From NCBI RefSeq assembly GCF_030253575.1, contig NC_080567.1, positions 35,431,501 through 35,495,500 of the forward strand: a stretch of DNA of 64,000 nucleotides. Reading direction: 5' to 3'. Below the pieces are notes generated by a model. It did no database searches. It had not been told where the DNA came from and was given only the letters and a program-made list of their open reading frames with translations. The position numbers and the translations under genes are program-made. Shown in pieces: positions 10,400 to 23,173 of the stretch (its first letter is position 1; each line of letters starts with the position of its first letter). The stretch is from Rhododendron vialii. Taxonomy: Eukaryota; Streptophyta; Magnoliopsida; Ericales; Ericaceae.

Positions 10400-12720
10400 G
10401 TGTGGAAGTATTTTAGTAGACCGTTTGGCAGCTGACTTGAAAGTTAGGTCTGGGGACGGGACAGGACAAACCGAAATTGATTAAGGCCACATAATTCCCA
10501 AGAGAACTATCTATCTATATTATAAAAAAATATTTAGGCATACAAATAAGAATAATCTTTATGATCGTTGAATCACTTCATATTAAATATATAATCATCG
10601 GATTATTTTTTTTTTAAAACGTAAAAAAAAAAATTCTCCTAATAAATTTATCCTTTTTTATCCTTAATTTTTAGACAATGTATCTCTATGTAAAATATAG
10701 CGAAAATATCTCAAAATAGTAACGCTTTGTGGAGATCACAACTATTTCGTAGAGCAGTCAGAAATACATTCCACCGTGCCTTTAAGCACTACAACTGTCG
10801 GATCGAATTTTCAATAGATCATATCCGTTCGATCGAGAGCATACTTCCTAATATAAACCTTATAACTTTATGATCTTTTAGGTTATTTTCTTAAAAAACT
10901 TGATTACCTTTTTGAATTTAAATTAACTAAATAATTGATTTATGTCTAAAGTTGATTTCTTTACATTCAATTCAATATTTACTTTTAATTTGTGTCCTTT
11001 TAGGTTGATTTTCTTACAATCATATATGAAGAAAAATAACATAGGACCTTATATATGAATGCAATAGTTTGAATTTGTTGGCTCGAATTTATGTGATTTA
11101 GATGATCATTGGTAGTGTTGTACACTACCATTAATGAAAATAGCGATGAGGGATCGAAAATAAAAACTTTTTATTATAAAAAACTTTTTATGCTCAAAAC
11201 GCATTGCTTATCCCTAGTTGTTCTATAATATATATAGTAGCTCCTTTTTTTTATCAGCAAAAAAAAATTCATTAACTCATAACACGAAGTACAGAGATAA
11301 TAAGGGCTTAGGTACACCGGCCTGACCATCCAAAACCCTCTTCTCCAAACCACACAGAGGAAACTGATTTAGGCCTAACAACTTGAGCCCATACAAGGAG
11401 TAAAAAAAAAAAAAAAAACCAATGATTGGTAAGAAACCAACCTAACCCAAAACAACAACCCAACCAAACACCTAAAACCCTAGTCCTAACAGCTTCATCC
11501 ACGACGCCAGATCACCGCCGCCGCCTTCGCAACCCACCGTCATCTAAGAACCCCCAATCACAAGCTACCTCCATCGGCAGCCACCAAAGCCGAAAAAAAC
11601 GACGATGCACGCTTGTGCCCTCCACCGAACAGCCAGAGCACTGGATGACCATAGAACAAAAACGGCGACAATCAAAGGGGAGTCGTATCCACACTTGCCA
11701 CATTTGATGACCACCACCACCGTCTCAAAAACACCCGCCAAACAACCACTGCCACCTCAGAAAACCCTCCCAAATAGCTCCAAAACCTGGAAGAAAAAAA
11801 AAAACCCCTTAAACCAATCAACTACCGCTTATTTGCATGTGATGAATATATAGTTCCAAATTCCAATTTTAGTCTTCGTGATCAGACTGACATTTATCGC
11901 TAAGCCATAGAAGTTTAACACGACAAGTACATTTATTTGTCGTTGTTATTCGACTGACCACTAAAGATGTGACTTGTCTTTAATTTGTTGTCGATCTGTC
12001 TGTCATTTATCGGTCATATGTAATAAAAAATTTATGTTTTTAATCGGCTAAAAGAGGATATTAGGCCCCGTTCCAAAAAATAAATAAATACTTATTTTTT
12101 AAGTAGGCAATTTCAAGTTTAAAAATCTTGTATTTACGCAAATAATTTTCCTATCAATATAGATCTTGTTTAATAGATCTCATTGAGATTTTTAAAACGG
12201 TGAAAAAAAAATTAAAAAATTATTTTTCATTTATATTATTTTTGAGTTTGAAAATGTGAAATAAGTATTTATTTTTTAGAAGGTGTTCTGGAACGAAGTC
12301 TTAGTAGTTATATTAACTCGATAAAAGTATATCGAGAGGGGAAAAAAAAAAGCCTAGCAAATCACTTAATTTGCTCATCGCGACAGGACCATGAAGCAAA
12401 TTAATGGATCAGCCAGGAAACAAAAGCCAGAGACTACAACATTCAACAAAGCTCGATCGACAGTCAAGATGTTCGGGGCAATTTACGTTTCGGTTCATTC
12501 AAAGGCTGGTCATTCATGTCTTGAGACTTGGAGATTCACGAGAGATTTTCTCTAGTGCGGCCTGAGTACTCCAAGAGTTTGCCAAATTTGAAACTTAATA
12601 TGTCCAAATTTACTGCTCATCTATGTCGCCACCTGAGCTATATACCCTTTGAGATTACACGTTATGTAAATTTAAGGAAAACTGGTTTAAAATGTATGTT
12701 GTCTTACCTATTAAGAAATT
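10400..12720. other. Intergenic, repeat-derived, no gene seen
   Basis: AT-rich sequence without a supportable coding region. The part at about 11245-11860 begins with 'ttttttttatcagc', followed by 'attcattaactcataac' and C/A-rich sequence. This looks like the inverted 3' end of a LINE-type retroposon (poly-T on the plus strand), and is comparable to 22028-22400 and 38178-39086. At 12090-12290 there is a weak palindrome around 'aataagtatttatttttta'. Confidence 0.5.
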
Positions 12721-14202
12721 GGGAAAATATCTCTTATATTCCTTCGACTTTAAGCAAAAGTTCACTTTGATCCTTCACATTTAAATTTGGACAAACACAT
12801 ACTTCGATTTTCAAATTGATTTCAATGTCAATCCTGTGTTAACTACCGTTAGTATTTTGGACGGAAAATTGTTGTGTAGCCAGCGCCTAACCACTTTTGA
12901 GGGGTAGATTTGACCATTTCCCCCTCCTCTCTGCAAATGCATAATTTAACACACACACTCACTCCAAAAAGTAAATTACCACTCCAATCAACAAAAATCA
13001 CAAAAAAGAAGAAGCAAAAAGTATAATTTTAGCTCTATCCCCTACGATTTCTATCTAAACCCATTTGGCATTCCAATTAACAAAAAATGAGAAAACCAAA
13101 GAAAAAACAAAGCTAAAAGGAGTAATTTCAACCCTCTCTTTCTCTCCCAAAAACCCACAAAAAATAAGAAGCAAAAACGAGTAATTTTCACACTCTCTCC
13201 ACAAAAGTTAACCCAGCAACCCATAATTATTGATTAGGCTTAACATAAACTTGTAGAAAAAACAGAGATCACAATGTAGATACTAGAGATAGAACTCCAT
13301 TTTAGTGGAGACAGAAAAATGGAAACCCAGCAACATTAACCCTCCTCATGCAGGTAAAAATGAAAACGCAGCAACATATATAAGCCTAATTCAAAAAGGG
13401 AAAAAAAATCTAAACAATTGAAACCTACAAGTAGCTAGAAACCAAATTAGAAATAAGTACTAAGAGATTCCAATTCACCATTGTCGTCGACTCGTCAGCT
13501 TCTCTCTCCCTCTCTCTCTCTCTAAAATGGGAAACTATCTTTGCAGCTAAGTGGCGTAGGCGTTGTGAATCTCGATGAAATCACGGCCGTACGACGGCGT
13601 CCGGGTGGTACAGCTTCGCCAGGCTCCTGTACACCGCCTTGATCTTCGTCAACGACGGGTTCCTCTTCACTCGTAACCCCTCGTACAGGCTCCCTCCTCG
13701 TTGCTGTTGTTGATTCCTCGGTTCCAACTACGGTGCTGTTTCGGCGCACCGGCCTTACACGGTAGATGCCGATGAGGTGTACATGTCTCTGTACACGGTT
13801 AATTGAACGGCGATTGGGGGCGGTTGAGTCGGAGGCGATGGGGGTGCTCTCTTTTTTTGAACCGGTTGGGGGAGTGCTCTTTTGTTTGGGTTTTTCGGTG
13901 GGTGGTTTGGGTTGGATTGGGAAGGGGAGGAGTGGAAGAGTGAAGTGATGTTATGTGTCGATGGGGGAGAGACTGGAGAGGGAGACTGGGGTTTGAGGGA
14001 GGAGTGAAAGGGCAAATCTACCCTTGAAAAATTGTCATGTTCGGCGCATGACAATTTTCCGTCCAAAAAACTAAAGTCATCCGACCAAGGGTTGACATTG
14101 AAACCAATTCGAAAATCGAAATATATATTTGTTCAAATTAAAATGTGAAGGGTCAAAGTGAATTTTCACTTAAAGTCAAAGGGATATAACATAAATTGTT
14201 CC
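12721..14202. mobile_element. TIR transposon (MULE-like) carrying a captured gene fragment
   Basis: The ends are inverted repeats of about 200 bp. The left passes through 'tttggacggaaaattgt' at about 12857 and the right holds the inverse 'acaattttccgtccaaaa' at about 14051. The outer parts also pair ('tccttcgactttaag' with 'taaagtcaaaggga'). The right end carries a 30-bp direct repeat ('gggatataacataaattgtt' at 14181 and 14211). No transposase is seen; the interior holds a DnaJ gene fragment. A related, inverted piece lies at 20410-20965. The long TIRs suggest a Mutator-like (Pack-MULE) element, but no 9-bp target duplication was found. Confidence 0.7.
13547..13688 (-). pseudogene. Captured DnaJ (J11-type chloroplast co-chaperone) fragment
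   Basis: On the minus strand the frame reads LYEGLRVKRNPSLTKIKAVY, followed by RSLAKLYHPDAVVRP and a stop, then in a shifted frame GRDFIEIHNAYAT. This is the J domain of small chloroplast DnaJ proteins: helix II (KIKAVYRSLAKLYHPD), the HPD motif, and the downstream RDFIEIHNAYATLS segment. It is broken by a stop, a frameshift and missing residues between the two parts, and nothing before LYE or after the last stop is recognisable as DnaJ. It sits inside the TIR element at 12721-14202, so it was most likely carried there. It is not expected to make a working protein. Confidence 0.8.
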
Positions 14203-14239
14203 AAAAATAAGGGATATAACATAAATTGTTCCAAAAATA

Positions 14240-14923
14240 CATGAGTGATGAAAATAGTTATTATCACGATTCTGTCACAGTGACACTAAAGGGCATTGAG
14301 ATCGAAATGCAGAGAATTTTTACTATCTTCACAACAATCGATTTTTCATCTAACAATTTCAGTGGAGAGATTCCAAATGCCATTGGAAAGCTCAATTCCC
14401 TCATAGTGCTTAATATTTCTCATAATAGCCTTAGAGGCAATATTCCAGAATCTTTGGAAAACTTGACAAGTCTTGAATCATTAGACATTTCCTCTAACCA
14501 ACTCACCGGGAGAATTCCAAGCCAATTTGACGTTTCTTGAAGTCTTGAACCTTTCATAGAACCGTCTCTAAGGTCCCATACCCCAGCGTTCGCAATTTAA
14601 TACATTTCAGAATGGTTCATATGCTGGGAACTTAGGACTATATATGTGGGTTGCCATTTTGGAAGGAATGTGAAGATATTTGGACAAAAGTACAACCACC
14701 GGTGTTACAACAGGAGGAAGATGATCACAATTTTGATAGATTTTTTTGGAAAATTGTGGCGATAGGTTATGATTGGGGAATGACACTGGGACTCTTTCTA
14801 GGATCTCTCATGTTCTTAATTGGTAGACCTAAGTTATTTGTGATACTTACTGAAAGAGAAATGCCCAAAAAGATGATAAGATTGAGAAGAATGCTTACAG
14901 ACACAGTGGGAAGAAGAAAGTAA
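14240..14923 (+). pseudogene. 3' remnant of an LRR receptor-like protein (RLP, Cf-9/RLP12-like)
   Basis: The first frame (to a stop at 14540) reads through YYHDSVTVTLKGIEIEMQRI and TIDFSSNNFSGEIPNAIGKL, then two further LRRs ending in LTGRIPSQF. This is the standard C-terminal LRR block of plant RLPs. After a stop and frameshift the family sequence continues near 14595-14640 (QFQNGSYAGNLGL-like). A second frame at 14651-14923 gives LPFWKEC, an acidic spacer (QEEDDHNFD), a membrane segment (WGMTLGLFLGSLMFLIG) and a short basic tail. Complete RLPs have many more LRRs and a signal peptide at the 5' side; these are absent because the upstream DNA is transposon. It is a truncated, frameshifted relic of a cell-surface immune or developmental receptor. 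Confidence 0.85.
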
Positions 14924-15907
14924 CAAACATATATTAGTCGCATTTTCAGGTATAAGCTCCTAATGCTCTTACAATATTTCACCATTGTTGAATTAGGTTA
15001 TAACTATGTTGGCCATTATTTTAGAGTACTTCATCTGGTATTACATTTTGAAGCTAGTATTAACCTGTCTTTCTACATGTTAGACATAAGTCACATAACC
15101 GCGTGCAACCCAGTAGAGGGTTTGCTCGGTACTTCAATTTTCCCACTAATGCCCAAAATTTAAACTGTGTGAATCTTCTGAGAACGGCCAGTTAAACAAC
15201 TACACTAGTTCAATCTACTACTAGTTTAACCTGCTTTTGAACTTAAGTGAACTAGCTAGGAACAATGATTTTCACTGAAAGTGCCGTATGAAGCAAATGT
15301 AAGCTCTTTCCTTAAGTAGTACAGCTCATGGCAGGCTAGGAAATTGGCATCATGTCATTTCCCCCCGTAATCAGATACAAAAAGTATCGATCATGTAACT
15401 ATTTCGAGTAGCAGGTTCTCTTTAGAACGTGCGCGCGAAGAGAAGAAAACTCAGTCATATCTGTGGCTCCTTTTTCTTTCTTTGTTTATTTTTATCAGAT
15501 ACCTAAAAAATGTATTGATCATGTATTCCTGTCTTTTATCATATACTTAAGTAAAATCTATAAAACAAGATCTATTGGATATGAAATATAATCAATTAGA
15601 AAATTTAGAAAATTTTATGTCAATAGTACAAAGGACAATCTTTATGAGACGGAGGGCCGGAGTATCACGTTATATATGAAACAATTTAGTTTGACCGTTA
15701 CCACTCTTCTTTATTGCTTAATTCTTAATTCTTTTTGAAAAATACTACTTATCCAGATAATTAAGTGGTATGCAATAACTTTTTAATGTTGTATCTTCAA
15801 CTCAAATACTCGTATAGAATAGATTAGATTTATTGGCTCGTATACAAACACCAAAAAAAAGGGAGGCCTAAGTCTACAGAATCATTTGGCTTTTGAATTT
15901 GTACTCG

Positions 15908-15963
<56 letters not shown>

Positions 15964-16521
15964 TCCCATCGCAGTGAAAAAGAAGGAAGCTCTTATTGCT
16001 ACTTGAGATGATGTCGGAGCAATGTACGATCAGATGAGCGAGAAAATGACGAGTTTGTGCTACATTTCATACTATCGTTGTAAAACTTCTCGTAGAAGAA
16101 GCTATAAAGTATAGGGGCGTAACTAACTAGCTAGCTAGCTTGTGGTGGTTTGAGATTTCAGACGTTTGATTTTGTTGCATATATCCATGTGGCCTGGTGT
16201 TGTTTATGGTTTGCTTTGGTATTGAACAATTTAATACGCAGAATGAATTCCATTGTGTGCTCTTTCTGTTGATTTTACTTTTCATAAACAGGGTCTGGGG
16301 TAGGGGTGGAGGGTAAAATAAAATTCTTCATCAGGGATCGACAAATAGACAGAGACGGGGTAGGTAGGTTTAAGAATCGAAAACGGGGACAATGATATCC
16401 ACCCCATCTCGCCATTGCATGCCATCCCTAGATGTGGAATGTTCTTGTGTCTTTCCCTATTTCCATTGACCATTAATTGTGAGCTAGCATTACTCTATGG
16501 GCAATCAGGGAGAGCCATTTA
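14924..16521. other. Intergenic, with a long (CT)n tract
   Basis: No coding region was recognised. A (CT)n microsatellite of about 50 bp lies at about 15910-15958, the longest in the window. 'tagctagctagct' at 16123 is a short simple repeat. Confidence 0.6.
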
Positions 16522-19097
16522 TGTAACGACCCTAATTTTGGCCTCAAATTTTTCAAATAAATTTTATATTGCTATTCCGAATTGTATTAATTTAGTTAAA
16601 TTAATTAGTTTAATAATTATCTTGTCCCGATAATTTAATTGATATGCCTATATATGTATATGTATCTTTTTCTAGAAATAAGGGTTTTGGTTTATCCTCT
16701 CCCTTTCCCAGCCGATTCTCTCTCTCTCTCCACAATTCATGCCGAACCAACACCACTTCTGCTCCCCATTTTTTTTCGGCTGCACACCTTATCCTTCCCC
16801 AAAACCAGCCACCACCTACATCACGTCCCCTTCATAACCGACTCCCTCATCAGCATTACCACCGTCCCTCTCTCTCCACTCTTCTCTATAATACCCTCTC
16901 TTGCCCTCCAAAAATATATCAGATTACAAACACACCACACACCACTGAAAATCCAGAGAAGAAGAGGAGGAAGAGAGATTTTCGGGCTCCAACAATGGTG
17001 GTTTGAGTGAGAGTAAAAATGGGTTTCGATCCTACACTTGTTCGAGCACCCATTTCGACTGCCCATCTTCTAGAACGACCCCGAGCACCTCTAAACGAAT
17101 CCTCAATCATCCTAAGTTAGCGCCGACGTCCTGTTGCTCCGTAGTCTTGCCCGATTTTTTTTCCGAAGCCGTCCAAAACTGTCCGGAATACCGTTAACCG
17201 TTTTTTTTCGGTCGGGACCGAGGTAGGATAATCGAATCCCTACTCTCCCCTAAGTATATTTGTACTCCTATATGTTAGTTTTAATGCTTAGAAGTATCGA
17301 GAATCGAATTCCATGTTGAAACGGAAAAGAACAAAACCAATACTCTGTTTTTTTCTTTTCTTTTCCTCCTGCGTAATCTGTTTCTTCAGTTTTGAAATTG
17401 TATGCTATTATTACACTATTAACCCTAAACTTTGTATGCTTGCGGATTTAATTCCAAATTGTTTATTGCTTTTATAAGTTGACCTGAATTATGGTTTTTA
17501 CTCTACTGTATACACCTGTCTTGTTAAATACGTGGTATTAACCTTTTATGCTCACAAATGTCAAATATATGGTGTGACTATTTCAATCCAGATTGGATAA
17601 GATGTTATTCATTTTTTTTATGTTATTCATTTTTTAAAAAATAAATAAAAATGGTGAAGTCCTATAAAGAAAACATAACATTTTACTTAAGAGAAATATG
17701 TATAAACAGTACATACTTAATAAACTTATTACTACCAGCCTATGTAAAAACCAGTACACTTTCTATATAAGCAAGTTAAGAATTAACATTAAGAATTAGG
17801 GTTGCCCCTTTAACATAATCACAGCAACCTATGGACACGTAACATTTTGTAGACTACCGAATTACCTTGAGATTACAAAATTCCTAATTGAACCCTTACA
17901 GAAATAAAATTTGTTAACACCTGTTCAATAAGATTTACGCTAACTCAAAAGACATCTGCCCAATCCTAACATCTACGTGTTTATTTACTCGCACTGATAT
18001 ATTGCTATGCTTGTGTTCAAATTGAAATGTATGATGTTATTGGATGAGTCGTTTATGAAATTTTCATGTTGTACGTGTTAGCGCGGACTTAGGTTCACTG
18101 GGTGGTTACGAGTAGTGACTCACGTAGACGGTGTTAAGTAAATGAAAAAAATGGTAAAGTGTTAAGGTGTGAGATTGTGGATTGTGATTTGAGCCATGGC
18201 TATGGCAAGGGTAATCAATGGGGCCCTGTGTTGAAATGAGTAACCAATGGGGCCCTGTATTGAGAGATGTTGTGACGCTAATGTATAATGCGTCATGGGA
18301 AAATTTACTTCTTTCGTTCAAGAGGGAATAGGTCCCATGAGACGGTTATAGTTAGTGGTAGGTAATGTCCGACCCTAATGTACGATGCGTCATGGGATGA
18401 CTCGATCCTCCTGTTATGGTCTTCAGTGAGAACATGCTAGATATATAATTTAGGTGAACTCACCTAGGATCCTGGTACAGGATAAGCAAGAGGAAGGGTG
18501 AACCCATGAGACGGTTGTAGTTAGTGGATGTGGGAGGAAAAGGATCTCGTGGAGAGAATCTTTAGATATCATGTAAGTTGATGGATAGTAAAGAAAAAGG
18601 TTGATGTGCTATTATTCTGTACCTTCTGTATGTTGTCAATTTTATATCGTCGAACTGCTAACTGTAGAATAAGAGGTTAATAGGGTTGGAAATATCTACT
18701 GAGTTTCAAAACTCATTATGGTGCCGTTGGGCTGGCGTTTTATGCCAGGTAATCAAGAGACCGAAGAGCAGAATCATCTTCAAGATGATCAGTATCAGGG
18801 TGAGGACCTCCCAGCTAAGGAAGGGGAGTTTGTCGAGCCTTGGATACCATACCCTTAGAAGCTCTGTTAATTTAAAGTATTGTTATTTGAATTTCCAAAA
18901 GTGTTATCACATTTTTCAAACTCTGTTTTTATTTCATTGGGTTGTAAGACAATTAAGTTGTTTTGAATTCGGTATTTGATCGAGATTTTCGCTGCTAAAC
19001 TCTGTTTAATAAAATTTTATTTCTTAAATCAGTTTTATGGATTATTAAATCAATTAGAAATGATTTAATTAACGTGTCTGAAAATCGGGGCGTTACA
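16522..19097 (+). mobile_element. Solo LTR (2,576 bp), Ty3/gypsy-like
   Basis: Starts TGTAACGACCCTAATTTTGG and ends ATCGGGGCGTTACA. The ends are imperfect inverted repeats of the TGTAACG...CGTTACA class common in plant Ty3/gypsy LTRs. It is flanked by a perfect 5-bp target duplication, ATTTA, at 16517-16521 and 19098-19102. Inside there is no gag or pol, no primer binding site and no second LTR, so this is a recombination-derived solo LTR. Small open frames within it (for example around 16639-17200 and 18686-18979) carry no recognised domain. Confidence 0.88.
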
Positions 19098-19788
19098 ATT
19101 TATGTGTCTTTATAATTAAAAATAAAGTATTTCAACAATATGTCTCTATATCAATAAACCATCATTCGTCACACAAAAAAATAAGACTTTCCTAAGTTTT
19201 AATTAGAGTCAAACTATTTCACTTAACGCTCTCATACTTATTTTGACAGCGTCTGAAGCCTTTTTCTTGATGTTCCAGTAATGTCCAAATGAAGAATGTT
19301 TAGAGGAAGATGGGACACTTTTGAATTTTAAATACTATTGAACATGGAGAATGTCTAAAGAATATCGACATCGATACGAGACATTCGCCGAAGAATCCAT
19401 ATTACGCGGGTTCCAAACTTACACCGGCCGGATCTTCCGGATCACCCTTCCCCTAGAAATTACTACTACGGATTTAATTCGGCTTCTAAAAAATTTCCCC
19501 TGAAAAGCAAGCAAGAACCATGCCATAGCATGTGATGGGATCGATAGCTTGAATAACAGAGTCTCTCTCTTCGCTTGAATCAATCCTTTAATTCTGTTTG
19601 TTTTCCTTAATATCTGATTCGAAATCCGGAACGTACATCTTTCTGTTTATTTTCCTTGTTTCCCATTAATCGGAAGTTTCTTGTAAGCAGCTACTAGTAT
19701 CTTGGGCTTAAACTTTTGGGTCAAGTGGTGTGGCTTGTGAATCAAAATCAAAATACTAGGCCAGTGGTCTGCTTGAGGCATTACAAAT

Positions 19789-20092
19789 GGTATCAGAGCC
19801 CCGCCATGGTCCAAGTGGTGGGTAGGATGCACTCTGGCACCACGGACACCAGGGGAGGTGGCTAGGACTATGCAACGAGGACGTAGCATCTCTAAGAGGG
19901 GAAGATTGTAATACCCTGAGTTTCGGAGTTTGAGAGCGTTTAGTCCCACAATATTAGTTGAGAGCTAAAGTCTCATATGTTATATTAACACTCACCTAGG
20001 AGCTACATGGTATCTTCTTAGGCATACATTTTCAAACCAAGTATTTGGACCGAAAGAGGGTCTATGGTAAGTCGGATTAGGTTGTTACATAT
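19789..20092 (+). mobile_element. Degenerate TRIM/LTR piece with a primer binding site
   Basis: 'tggtatcagagcc' at 19790 is the initiator-Met-tRNA primer site. About 105 bp later a purine-rich 'aagaggggaagat' is followed by 'tgtaataccctgag', a plausible LTR start, and the sequence runs to 'ttgttaca' at about 20090. The left LTR is not recognisable, so the element is incomplete or strongly diverged. Confidence 0.55.
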
Positions 20093-20179
20093 TAATTGAT
20101 AAATAAGCCATGTCTACATGACCACATGGTATTAATAGTCCAAAAGTTGATAAACGACATGGACAACCTCCATCAGCTT

Positions 20180-20390
20180 ATTTCTCCAATTTTCCTTTTT
20201 TGGACATCAATTTCAATTTTCTTTTTCTTTTTTGGACATCATAATTTTAGTCTCCTTTTTCTTTTTTTGACCATCAACTTTAGTCTCCTTTTTCTTTTTT
20301 GAACAGCAACTTTAGTCTCCCTTTTCTTTTTTGAACAGCAACTTTAGTCTCCCTTTTCTTTTTTGAACATCAACTTTAGTTTGATCAGTT
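20180..20390. repeat. Tandem repeat, about 33-bp unit, five copies
   Basis: Units of the form 'ctcctttttcttttttgaac' followed by 'agcaactttagt' repeat head to tail with small changes. It is non-coding, pyrimidine-rich sequence. Confidence 0.8.
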
Positions 20391-20409
20391 TTTTAATAAC
20401 ATCCACAAA

Positions 20410-20965
20410 TTCGACATTTAAAGGGGGCTTTATGGGTTGCTGGGTTAACTTTTGTGGAGAGACTGAAAATTACTCGTTTTTGCTTCTTCTTTTTTTGTGA
20501 TTTTTGTTGATTGGAGGGGTAATAGTATCAATAATTCTAGGGACACACCCACTCACACACCCAAACACACACCCACACTCACATGGGTGGTGGGTCCCAT
20601 ACACACACTAAAGTGTGTAGTGTGTGTGTGACCCACCACTCATGTGAGTGGTGGGTGTGTGTTTGGGTGTGTAAGTGGGTGTGTGTTTGGGTGAAGGTGA
20701 AAGCTGAAATGAGTTTGCGTAGAAATTGTGGAGAGAGAGGGAGAGAGAGTGTGTGTTAAATTATGCATTTGCACTGAGAGAGAGAGAGAGAGAGAGGGTG
20801 GGGGAGGAATGGTCAAATCTACCCCTTAAAAGTGGTTAGGTGTTGGCCACATGACAATTTTCTGTCCAAAATACTAACGGTAGTTAACACAGGATTGACA
20901 TTGAAATCAATTTGAAAATCAAAGTATATGTTTGTCCAAATTAAACGTGAAGGACCAAAGTGAAT
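20410..20965. mobile_element. Partial copy of the 12.7-kb TIR element with a nested fold-back
   Basis: In inverted orientation this matches the left part of the element at 12721-14202. Shared pieces include 'gggttgctgggttaacttttgtgg', 'gcatttgcactgagag', 'ggtcaaatctacccctt', 'gacaattttctgtcc' and 'actaacggtagttaacac'. A separate hairpin at about 20541-20695 (arms of 'acacacccaaacacac' and 'gacccaccact') is nested in it. Only one end of the parent element is seen, and no captured gene remains. Confidence 0.65.
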
Positions 20966-21639
20966 TTTAGATTCATAAAATATTTTGAAAACATCATATC
21001 AACTTTTTGTAGAAAAGATATGAATCCGATATTGATCATATCTCGTAATCTATGAGATTTTATGTGATCTTAAAAACTTGTTCAGAAGTACTACTAATCG
21101 AGAGCTATCAAACAAGAACCATGTTGTATATAAAATGTATTACCAATTGAAAAATATATATTATATATTTACTATATCCAATTAAAATGGAACGAGGGAC
21201 TGAAAAATGGAAACGGAGGAAGTATCATTTAAAATCCAGTTAGTTAGTTAAACGATTCCACAATTAAACGAACATCTTTCCTCTAATACATGAATACTGA
21301 TGGTCGATGAAAACGGATTGATCAAAAGGGAATTAGAAACTACTCCACCATATATATATGGATACATATCAGTATGTCACTATCGTACCTAGCTCCCACC
21401 TAATTAACGGCATTTGTATTTAATTGCCACTGGCCAGTCAATAAATAAATGGAGGTTCAAAATTTTGGTTGGGTAGACAAATATGCTGGCATGGGGAAGC
21501 CCACATGGATGAAAGTATAGCTAACCTTGGTCGTCACATTGCATAGACGAATGTTTTCACCTGATCTTCAATGTGGAGTTAGGTATTATTACTAGTCTAA
21601 TTGCCCTTTGGTGCAGCACCATCTCGTCAAGTACACACT

Positions 21640-21760
21640 TTGAAACGGGATATGTTGGGCAAGTAGAGTGGAGTGCAGTTAGTGTCTCCTTTATACTCCT
21701 ATGTATATGGGCAGAGTTCGATTCGCGCAAGCGCCCATTCCCCTCGATCCCCAAATCCCA
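21640..21760 (+). repeat. tRNA-related SINE-like fragment
   Basis: The segment 'gagtgcagttagtgtctcc' followed by 'gagttcgattcgcg' (B-box-like) matches a segment at about 7645-7730. The shared spacing of A-like and B-box-like motifs suggests a tRNA-derived SINE family. Only short parts are preserved. Confidence 0.4.
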
Positions 21761-22027
21761 TAGGATAAAGTAGATTAGGTTTTAACGAATGACAAAAAAA
21801 AAAAAAAAAAGAAGGAATGTTGATAGTGTTAGAATAATATTAGGCAATATTATATATATTATCATGTTTTCTAGATTTTATTATTGTGTTTCTTGTTTAA
21901 ACTATGCTAGATTATTTATACTTATTTCTTAGTTATAGTTAGTTTATGTTTCCTTGTCATGCATGTTTTTCTAAGTTGTGTAAGTTTCTTAGGAACCGAG
22001 TTTAATTTGTAACCCATATAATAAAGG

Positions 22028-22610
22028 CATGTTTTTTGCTAAGCAAATAGATTTTATTAATCTTCATAAACGATTACGAAGATTAAATGGAACAAGAGCA
22101 TATCGGCAAAAAGCCACTCAAGGCCACCGAAAATGGCTGGTAAGGCGCCAACCAAAAAAGCCACAACCTGAGAAACTCCAAACTAAAACACCCAAAAAAC
22201 CAACACCCAAAACCAAAACTCCACAAAAGGCGAAAACCAACAGAAACTCCAAAACCTAAAAGAAAAACTCCAATCCAAACCCCAAAGACCATAACATACT
22301 CCACAAAAGCACATACACATTGGAGCGAGATTCTGAATCAAAACAATGGGCCAACGCCAAAAACAACAAAAACGCACTAAACGCCTCTAAAACTCAAAAG
22401 ATAAAGAAGCATTTTCCTCCCAATCCGATGTGTTTCCCTCTTCTAACTCCGCGAGCTTCTCAAGGCATTCTCCCTTTCTGCAATTTCCTCCTCTTCCATT
22501 TCAACCCATTTCTTCAAATTATAGTTTCTTCTTCCTACAATTTTAATTCCCAATCAAGCACCAAAATCCAAAGCCTTACTAGCATTCTTGAATAAAATAA
22601 AATTCCTATT
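22028..22610 (-). mobile_element. Possible LINE 3' remnant
   Basis: Begins with 'gattttattaatcttcata' and continues into C/A-rich sequence, resembling the inverted 3' ends of LINE-type elements seen elsewhere in the window. No reverse transcriptase or RNase H motif is readable here. The call rests on composition and layout only. Confidence 0.35.
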
Positions 22611-23173
22611 CTGAATGTCTTTGGTCGAGAGAGAGGGAGGAGGGAACCATCCTATAATAAAAGCATCTTAGAACTATGTTTTAGAGATATCAATGATAGC
22701 TAGCTAGGTAATTGACAATTTACTTTTTCAACAGAGAGTTCGAATCTCGTCAGAGGCGAGTGTGGTGTGGTGACTTTGATGCTTACAATTAATGAATTTT
22801 CCGCACCCTTTGTGTACGTTCACGGTTCATCCGTCCTACTTCTTAGCAGCATCCTTTCTCTATCCTCGTAAGAGTTGGTTAAACGATATCTAATAATTGG
22901 AAAAAAAAAAAATTATAGAGCAGTATTAAACCTAGCTACCAATTAATTTGTTTTCGGTCACGGTGTCCATTTTGGCTTAAACAAAAGCTAATTCGATTAA
23001 ATTATTTAGCATGTCATAATTAAGATCACCATAACAAAGAACCCAAGGAATACTATTCAATAAACTTTTTGTTTATTCTCAATTTGATTGTTTTCCGTGG
23101 ATGTTCTTACCTACGTGATGACTATTTCACGTCACCAAGGGTAGATCCAAGTTTGAGAACGGACTTCGGGTTG

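Noticed and set aside
16639..17197. Cluster of small open frames
   Set aside because: They lie within the solo LTR, have no recognised domain and contradict each other in strand and frame.
20180..20390. CRISPR-like regular repeats
   Set aside because: Direct tandem units without unique spacers, in a plant nuclear context.
22029..22377. Lys/Pro/Thr-rich open frame
   Set aside because: Repetitive 'cccaaaaacc' composition with no start context; it resembles retroposon sequence.
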